Below, in pieces: positions 51,601 through 60,600 of a DNA stretch of 64,000 nt; the stretch's first letter is position 1; each line of letters starts with the position of its first letter. The stretch is from Tubulanus polymorphus (Eukaryota > Nemertea > Palaeonemertea > Tubulaniformes > Tubulanidae). The position numbers and the translations under genes were made by a program. The DNA lies in the NCBI RefSeq assembly GCF_964204645.1, contig NC_134032.1, positions 13,448,275 to 13,512,274 of the forward strand, in the 5' to 3' direction. The notes beneath the pieces are model-generated. The model was not told where the DNA came from, did no database searches, and worked only from the letters and a program-made list of their open reading frames with translations.

Positions 51601-54600
51601 CAAATGATCAATTTCTTAGTTAAGAAACAATTGAAAGTAGAAAAGAAACTAGTATATCTTTGGGAATTGTCATCCGATTTCAATCAAACTTGGGGAAAAA
51701 TCAGAATAATAGTTTCCCTATTGATAATAAAACTTAAACTAATAATTAATTAAGCCAATTAAGGGTAATTAGCTTAATTAATTGGCTCATTGCCAGATCC
51801 AGGTATTCATCAGCTAAAAGCAGAGGATAAATGTTTACTTATTTGTGTTACAACTTTACAGGGATAAATATATGCGACCATAAATTGTCGCAGACCTCGC
51901 AACACATAGAAATTGGTTGCCATGGTAACCACTATAGCAACAATTGATTCTTGGGATCTATATGGTTGCCGGCGCTCGGAAAGTATTTCAAACCCAAAAA
52001 CGCATCATGATTGGTATCAAAATGACCGTATTTATCCCAGCTTCCTCTATTTAATCAGGATTCATGCATTCAGTTGATTGGTAAGAAAATATTAGAGATC
52101 GAATAAGAATTCTTGAATTTCAAATTTAGGCCAAGTTGCGTTAGGCCTATAGGATCTTCATAGCTGAAGAAGATCCAGAAGGAACCTTTATGGTATATAA
52201 AGTACTCGAAGAAGGATTTATTAATTTACACTTTTATCTTTTGCAGGTGACTCCAAGAAATATGGTGAAGTTAAATAAGCCGAACCCATGTTGAAAAAAT
52301 CATTATGCGAAATGTAGAATTGTAGGCTAATAAAGCTTAGGCCTACCACTGGCTGAAGGGAGTAATTTAAACTGCAACCTTCTTATCTGAATAAGCTTCA
52401 ATAGATAAGTTAATGGATTTGTGGATTGAGAATTTGATTGCTTGTAATTAATAAAATACAGCAATTAGAAATTTTGTGGCGGCCCAAGTCCAAAGATGTT
52501 CATAAGAGTTTGGCCATTTCAATTGTAGCTTATAGTTGATTAGTAAAACATAAATAAATTATTATTTGATAAATAAATATTGTATTTTCATTTCAGTTTA
52601 GTTGTTATATGGTCAGTTTTATTGGGGAGAGGCAGGGGGCTCATCTAGCTGCTTTTTCAGTGTGATTGATGAGCCGAGCGAGGTAGGCCTAAAAGGCCTT
52701 CAGAATAACACACGGGATTTCTTTAGCTTCATCGGTTACATCAACCCCAAAGTTGCTCAAAATAAAATTATTATCATAAACTTCATTGATCCTGGGAGAA
52801 AATGACTTAAAACACCTTAAAACTAGCGTAAACAGCTGATTTACACATGTAAACAAACGCTAACGCGAACCCGGAAGTGAATGAAAATGCCCGGATGTAG
52901 CAATTTTTTCGATACTTCCCAACTTTACAGCAATTTCCGGGGAAGACGGCTTAACGAATCAAACTAAAACCTTTTGCTATATACACTAAAACTACTATAT
53001 TTTTACACCTGGGGGAGAACTAATTTCTAAATTTCATAATTTGATGAAATATATTGCATTTAAAACTTTATAGTGTCGCAAAATCGGTCAAATTGCCGGT
53101 ACAAACAAGTACGGCATACCTGGATGTCAATCAAGAACTTTTGAAAACACCTGTGAAGGTTTCGTGATCCCCAGTCCCGCCCCTTTTTTGCGAGATCGCC
53201 TAGAGGTTGGGCATCTCAAAACTGCATTTTTCGAAATCCGCGGTGAAGAGTACACGCGCACCTGTCAATCAACAATCTATAGTTGGCTAGAGTCCAACAG
53301 CTTGTAACTCGCGAACTACGCCGCGCATCAACATCGAATTTTCAACACAGTACAAGATGCTTATTATCTTCCCTCGAAAATTTAGTTCAAGTAAATCGGA
53401 TGACAATTACTGAATTTATCAAGTTCATAACTTTTGAAGTGGGAAAAAACGGCACTATGGCCGGTTTTGATCACGTGATCTGAAAACCCTATTGAATGTA
53501 CTGATAAATGCTGAAACAAATTCAAAATGCATACATGACTCATGACTATAACAAGTCAATAAATGACAATATGTAAAAATCATTGGGACCCACGCCCCTT
53601 TGTTGTATGCATTATTGAGTCAGATGTGATTGCAAAATATTAAAGTGTACAGCCCAAAATCTGGGGGCATTATAAATATTAATGTTATAAGGCTTACCTT
53701 ATTAAATAATTAAATCATAAGTTATACACTAATACTGTGAATCTGTCAGCTTACACAGTGTCAGATATGGACAGGCCTATTGTGTAAGCTCTTGACTCAA
53801 TAACCAACAAACCACCAAGTCTTAAAAAACTTCATTAATGTGATTAATGTGAGCAATTAAAGGAACAAGGCCCTTCCCCTTCTTGTTTACAGACTGTGCA
53901 CTTATTACAATTAAGGCCAATTCAAGATTGCCCCTGTCATTGGGAAAAATAACTGTCTAGTCAACACCAATGGTTCTCTTGTAGTAGTTCCCTTGAAGAA
54001 GTTGGCAAGTCAAATCTGCAGAACTGCATCCCCTGTCGAAGATGAAAAGGCCCTTACAAAATGTATCATGTATTCAATGTCTAAATCGCATTATTTCAAC
54101 TATTTTCAGCCTGGTTCATCAGCGTTCAAGTGATGATGACGTTGAACGTGTGCATTCATTTAGTTGTCAATTTCATCGTGATGATGGCGTTCCTGAAATG
54201 TTGTCCGCCGAAAAATCTGAAGAAGATTCTGCTGACGATGACGGGCCTGATGTTCTTCTCGGGTAAGTTCAGATTTTTTAGATTTGACACAAATACGGAA
54301 GACTCTAAGCGACGTGGAATCTTTTTAGATTGACTCCGGTGAAACAAGTATTTCAGGCTAATCCTCGTAATCAATAGTGGCCGTCAAACTTGGTATCATG
54401 GGTCCAATTTGGCGTCTTCCAGAAGGATTTAAGATTTCATTGACTGTAGGTGGATGCTAAAAATTCAAATGAAACATGACAAATTTCTTGATTTCACCAT
54501 TAGTACATCTGATGTTAGATCTAATTCGCTCCAGCGTTTTCTTATGAGAAGACGGCGAACTAGGCATTGACGCAGAACACTGACAATGTCGAGGATCTCG

Positions 54601-57600
54601 CATCTTGAGAATACACTCTCTAGAATTGTGTAAATCGAGCCTTAAGTAGCTCATGAATTCAGTTACTCAAGACCTCTTGAACCTAAAGAATTCTCATAAA
54701 GCAACCAGAGATCATTAAATTTCAGTGGTTTAGATTTCAGAGTTTCGATAATTTTTCCTTCGATCGCGACTTCTCTTCCTGGGAATAAGAAACAACCGAA
54801 AAAAAGAAAACGATATCGAATTCCCACACGTATTTCATTATTAACATGCTCTTCCAAGATTGATTTGAGGAAAGAAAAATATTCGAAATACTTCTAACGG
54901 ATGTGAAACAGGTTGGAAACAAGTTCCCAGGAAGGAAGAGTGTGTGGTAGTAATGCTGTGTGGGAATTTGAGGGGCATTGATGAAATATGTACGCATCGA
55001 ATTACGCAGAGTTTACAAACACTGCTGGTACGGTCAAACTCGCTGAAGTCGTGGACTCTTAATTCAATTAAAATCAAATCATGCATGAATAAAGCAGAGG
55101 TGGGTTTAGATCCCGAGAAGCACTCAAGCTGGAGAATTGACTCTAATAATGTGACGCCTCTGAAAGCGAGTTTGACTCTAGTAGAATGCGTACATATAAT
55201 TCATTCGAGCTCTCGCGTTGACATTTCGGTCGTTTCTTATTTTTTCAGCGTTTCTGTTCCTGTTGAACGTGACGATATTCGGCATCCAAGCGAACGACCT
55301 GTCGTGGGATCGCGACTGGATGCCGTGGCCGAAGATAAACTATCTGTCGTGGTCGTACGGTTTCGCTTGCGTCGCCGGCTTTCTTAGTTTCTTCGCCGGC
55401 ATTTTGTTGTACAAAGTCGCGAAGCGTCTGCCCGATAAAAGTCAGCAAGCCGAACGCGAAATGCCAGACGCTCCGCGATTCTAGTCTGGCGTCACGTGGC
55501 GTATCATTTTTCAATTTCTTCCCCGAAGGTAAAGAAAAAAGGCTCCGTTTGTTTTTCAGTCGAGGGAGAAATTTGAGCAGACGGCGGGACCTCGTTTAAA
55601 CGACCTCTGAATCAACGATAAACCTATCATTTCATTTCAGTCGGACAATTTGAACAATTTCATACTCGTAACAAACTATCAGTTTATAGCGAGCCAAACA
55701 TATTTACTGGTCCCCTGAAATGTGTGTAACGAGGTTCCGCTGTAGTATCAAGATGAAATAGAGATTTTAGGCAAAACATTGATACCTTGCTTCTCAATCC
55801 TGCTGGGCTGACCCTACCGGCTGCCTTTCTATCCTGTAAATTGCTTTTAAAATTACGATGATGTCAACCATGAAAAGACCCACCCGGCTATTGAAGTGAA
55901 CTGATTACAAATTTATCGCAGTTAACAAAATGATCCAGTCGGTTAGGAGAAACAAGGTATCATTTTCAAGAAAAACCTGGCATTAGACAAGGACGTGGTT
56001 TATCGGGGCTAACTGTGTTTGAATGAAATCGTATTTGTATTTTAGGTTTCCTATTCGTTCTGTGCGTACTTATTTTCGGCATCAAATCCGAAGATCGTAT
56101 GTGGATGTATCGTCCCGATCACAACACGCTCTCCTGGTCGTACGCGGTCGCCATATTCGCGACGCTCGCTACAATAATAGCGGCCGTCATTCTACTCGGC
56201 GACGCCCGTAGATTACCCGATTATCGTAAAGAGGCTCCGATCATCGACCCGATGGGCGGTAGTATGCCGCGTATGTTCGTACCGCATTCCCACGGGCCCG
56301 GCTCGTACATCGGACCCGGTCCCGGCGGCCCCGCGTATACGGGTCCCGGCGATAAACCGAGTCCGACCGATTCGAAATCTCACGATTTCCCGACCGGTCC
56401 GCCGTCCGAACACGGCGGTCCGCCGTCGGAGTACGGAGACAAGAGGATGCCTCCGCCGGGTATGGTGCTCAGTCGAGGACCGCCGTCCGAGGCTGGAGAT
56501 TACGGTCCGCCGATGCGAGGACCTCCGTCCGAGTCCGGAGATTTCCGCGGACCACCGACGCGTGGTCCTCCGTCGGAGTCTGGTGAAATGCGGTACCCGC
56601 CTCCCCATATGAGAGGACCTCCGTCCGAGTCCGGTGATATGCGCGGACCACCGATGCGTGGTCCTCCGTCGGAGTCGGGTGAGATGCGTTACCCGCCGCC
56701 TCATATGAGAGGTCCTCCGTCCGAGTCCGGAGAGATGAGGTATCCGCCTCCGATGATGCGCGGACCGCCGCCGCGACACATGATGCGCGGACCGCCGCCG
56801 CAGCACATGCGTCCTCCGTTCGGTCACCCGATGTATCGCGGACCACCTCCGCGTGGTCCGCCCTACGGTCCGCCGGGTCGAATGATGTATCCTCCTCCGC
56901 ACATGAGACAACCACCGCCGCAGCACATGAGACTGGATACACCACGAGGTCCCCAGGAGTCGTCCATGTAGAATTACACGCGTCGTATCTGTATATAAAT
57001 ATTTGTATTTTTATGGCGATTGTGAAAACTGGTGCCGATTGTTGTAAACTACAGTAAACCTCGACTGACGCGAGTTCAAATCAGAAAATACACTTAACTT
57101 AACCTTACTCAGGATTTACTGGGACCGGCAGAATTGTAAAGCGCAATCAAAGAATATGGATTGGAAAAAATAAAGAGGACAAGGAAATCAAAATATTATT
57201 TTGTCCTTGTTAAGTCTTGAGTTCAGTAAAGGCAAGGTTAATTGTATTAGGTTTTTTTCTAGACCTTTCTTCGATTCCTTAAAAACTCCTTTGAAATGGA
57301 TGCTTGTGCTTAGAGTGCCTTATATCCGGGATGACTGATCTGTAGGAACGGACCCGGTTTCAGTAGAGGTTTACTGTAATCGATAATTTCAAGAGCTCGT
57401 TAGTAATTATATTTTCTAATGTTAATTAATGTTAATGAATGAATGATTTGTATCGTTGTAGGCGTGTTACTCACATTGTCGATCGTCGTGTTCGGAATAC
57501 GTTCCCTCGATCGTATCTGGCAACCGAGGCCGGACGATAACTTCTTGTCGTGGTCGTACGGGTGCGCGGTCGGCGCCGCCGCGTTCGCGCTCATCACCGC

Positions 57601-60600
57601 GTATCTGTTGCTGCAACAATACTGGGTCGAGGTCGGCGATAAGGAAATACCGGCCGGTCCCGGAGCCGAGTCGCTAACGATGACTCGGCAGCCGGAGAAG
57701 ATTCCGCTCGGTAGCATGCGCTCGGAGAAGAGATCGATCGATGTTTGAATTGCGAGAGTCGGTACCGCTCAAGTCTGACGATTTAAAACTCTGGGTTCCC
57801 TACGACTCCTTGATTCCTTAAAAACTCCTAATACCTTTAAAGCTGATTGAAACTGCTGAGCTAAATGCCCAAAACTCCTTCAACTTTGAGAAATAGGCAA
57901 TTAGATACTTTAGTTATAAACCAGACTGCGCCTAAATCTCCTTAAAAACTCATCTGTAGGGACCCTGAAGCAGTTTATTTTGTCCGTCTCGGAAGTATTT
58001 TTCTGAACCTACATGCGAATTTGGATGCTCTCAAATCGGACAAATTTTCTCCAAAAAAAAAAAAAATCAGATTTGAGCGGTTCTTACTGTATCAAATTTG
58101 TAGATATTTTTCGCGCGGAAAAAAGTAATTCGCTTGCTGCTAAATGATCGAGTATTCTATCTATTTATATATATGGTGATTATTTTTAGCTGCTTAATTT
58201 TAATCTTCCGTTTTCTAACCAGACACGAAAAACGTTTCATGTCGATATTTTGAGTTGTCAGCTGCTGAACGCTATTTCGACCCGGTTTGTGGCCGCTGCG
58301 ACCTGAGACAAGAAGTTGTGGTTTGTGCGACTTTTTTGAACGTTACGAGTTTTACGATTTATTTTCGCTTTTTCACACGAATCGATTTTTAAAATTCACC
58401 TATTTTTTATTCGAATGTTTCACCGATATATGTGATGGTGTGCGACCACAATTTCAAGGTCACGTGGCCTCAAATGGGCGCGTATCGCTGTGAATTGACG
58501 ACTGAATTGTATAGGAATATCCAGGTATTGTGGCAATATATGTAGCTGCATAAATTTGATATTTGAATGTATCGGTTTGAGTGAATGTTGCCAGGTGGCG
58601 CTGTAGTGTTACACCTCCGGCGGCTGTGAATGTTGTATGACGACGCGCATTTCCTTCTCGGTAAAATGATATCCTTACGTTTCGGTAAACTGGAGGATCG
58701 AGGCTAGGTTTGGTTTTGAACATCAAGTTACATGGCTAAAAAAATAAACCAGCTATCGATTAATTCGACAACACGCTGATCTCACGATTGAAGATAACTT
58801 TCGCCGCAACGAAGAAGTAAAATAGTTCGGTCGCTGGTTCCGTTGGCGTAGAATTCGTTGAGATTGGAAATGTGCGCGCGCGATGTGTTTTCGAATGAAA
58901 TGAACGTTGTTTGTAAAACCGCCTAAATTCAATACATATCAATGATATAATTATAAACCGTATTTAAACGTATCTTATCACGGCGGCGTCTGTATTGATT
59001 TTATATACGAACGGCGTCGACGGCGGCGGCCATGTTTTTACTATATTTAAACTTCGTACGCCCCGGACTCGGTTCCACATTTTCTCGCTTTGTAAGTCGG
59101 TTAATTACGAATGTTTTTAAAAGCGTCGATGAATGTGGAACGGGGTCCGGTTCGAATTTTGTAGTGTCGGGGCTTCGATCATTCCTGTTTGTATCGTCAT
59201 ATCTTATAATTATATTTATTACGTAGTTTAGTGTTTCGAAAAATTAATTGCGTCCGATTTACGCTTGAAATGTATAAAATATTAATTTCCGATGTAGTTT
59301 CAGGATACAAATACCTTAAATATGTGGGTTGTTAGAACTATCTCGAATGCGTCTATGTTTCAACACTTAATATTTGAATTGTTGTTTAACTCAAAATATT
59401 GAAATATTTCGTCCGAAAAAAATTGTGTCCATCCAGAATTCATGCCAGAAACTCAGAATATTCAATGTAAATAGATACGAACATTCCGCATTGTCACTTA
59501 AAATAATCATCTGTAATTTCCGTCGTATGATTTTAATTCAACATTCCGATCCTGAAATCGTCCATTATTATTATTATTATTATTATTATTTAATAATCAA
59601 TTTTATACCGTATAATAGATAATTATCATAATTTATGTAAATTGAATTTTAATCGTGGAAAAATTTTTGTACGATATATGCCAAGCGAAAAAAAATGATA
59701 TTGATTAATAATTACCTGAATATTAATATTATTATTATTATTATATTGGGAAACAGCTCAACATAAAGAACGCTGTAATAAAGTATTTTATATGTATGGT
59801 AGATATATGATTTTGTGTTTTGTAATTTGTGGAGGAAGGATTTTTCGGATGAAGGTTAAGCTGCCAGCTGAGAGACTCCTCACCCAACTCATCAACAAGG
59901 AATAAACACTGCATTCATTTCCTGACCTTGAATGATACCTGACTGACCGCGACACCAACTTGAGAGGAAATTCCCCTGACTATTGACGCATAATGAGACA
60001 GTTTGCTTGGAATATGCGGAGAAGACAAGAAAAGCCCATAATACGGAGTATTTATGCTTGGAACCATTTTGAAAATGGCTCGAATAGCATTTATGTCGCA
60101 ACGTCAAATCCTCAATTAGCTCTACTTTCTGGGTTTTTCTCTTCATCTGAATCAGACAGTCACTAGTCCATCGATACTAAGAAACGAACTGTCCTAAATT
60201 TCCTAAGACCTAAAACCTGTATTTCCTCAGTGTAGCGTCTGCGTGCCGACAGTCCTGTTCTCAATTAGGCGAAGAGACTGCTTTCTTTCCGAGGTCAAAG
60301 CGGAGTAATGTACCACCATTGTCGTCGTCATGAAAGACTTGAACGTCACCGGTTCACGAAATTCTAGACCCAGAAACAGTCAGAAGTAAGTATGGGTTTC
60401 TGCTAATTCTGGATTCTCTTCTGGCGTGTTCGTTTCGACTAGAATATGCTCTACCGATTCCACATAGCATTAACCCTTTCAGTGCGTCTACACTGCAGTA
60501 CGGTGTTTAAATCAGTGATAGATTTTCCTAGTACACCGCACTGTGGTGTATTGATGTCATAAGTAATTAGTAATTATCTCTCTTGAAAAATAGAAGCACC

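Noticed and set aside
56213-56945. Long minus-strand frames of 237 and 158 codons opposite claudin exon B
   Set aside because: They are antisense shadows of the GC-rich Pro/Gly repeat: repeated RRR/HRR and SYE-type peptides follow from the codon pattern of the real exon.
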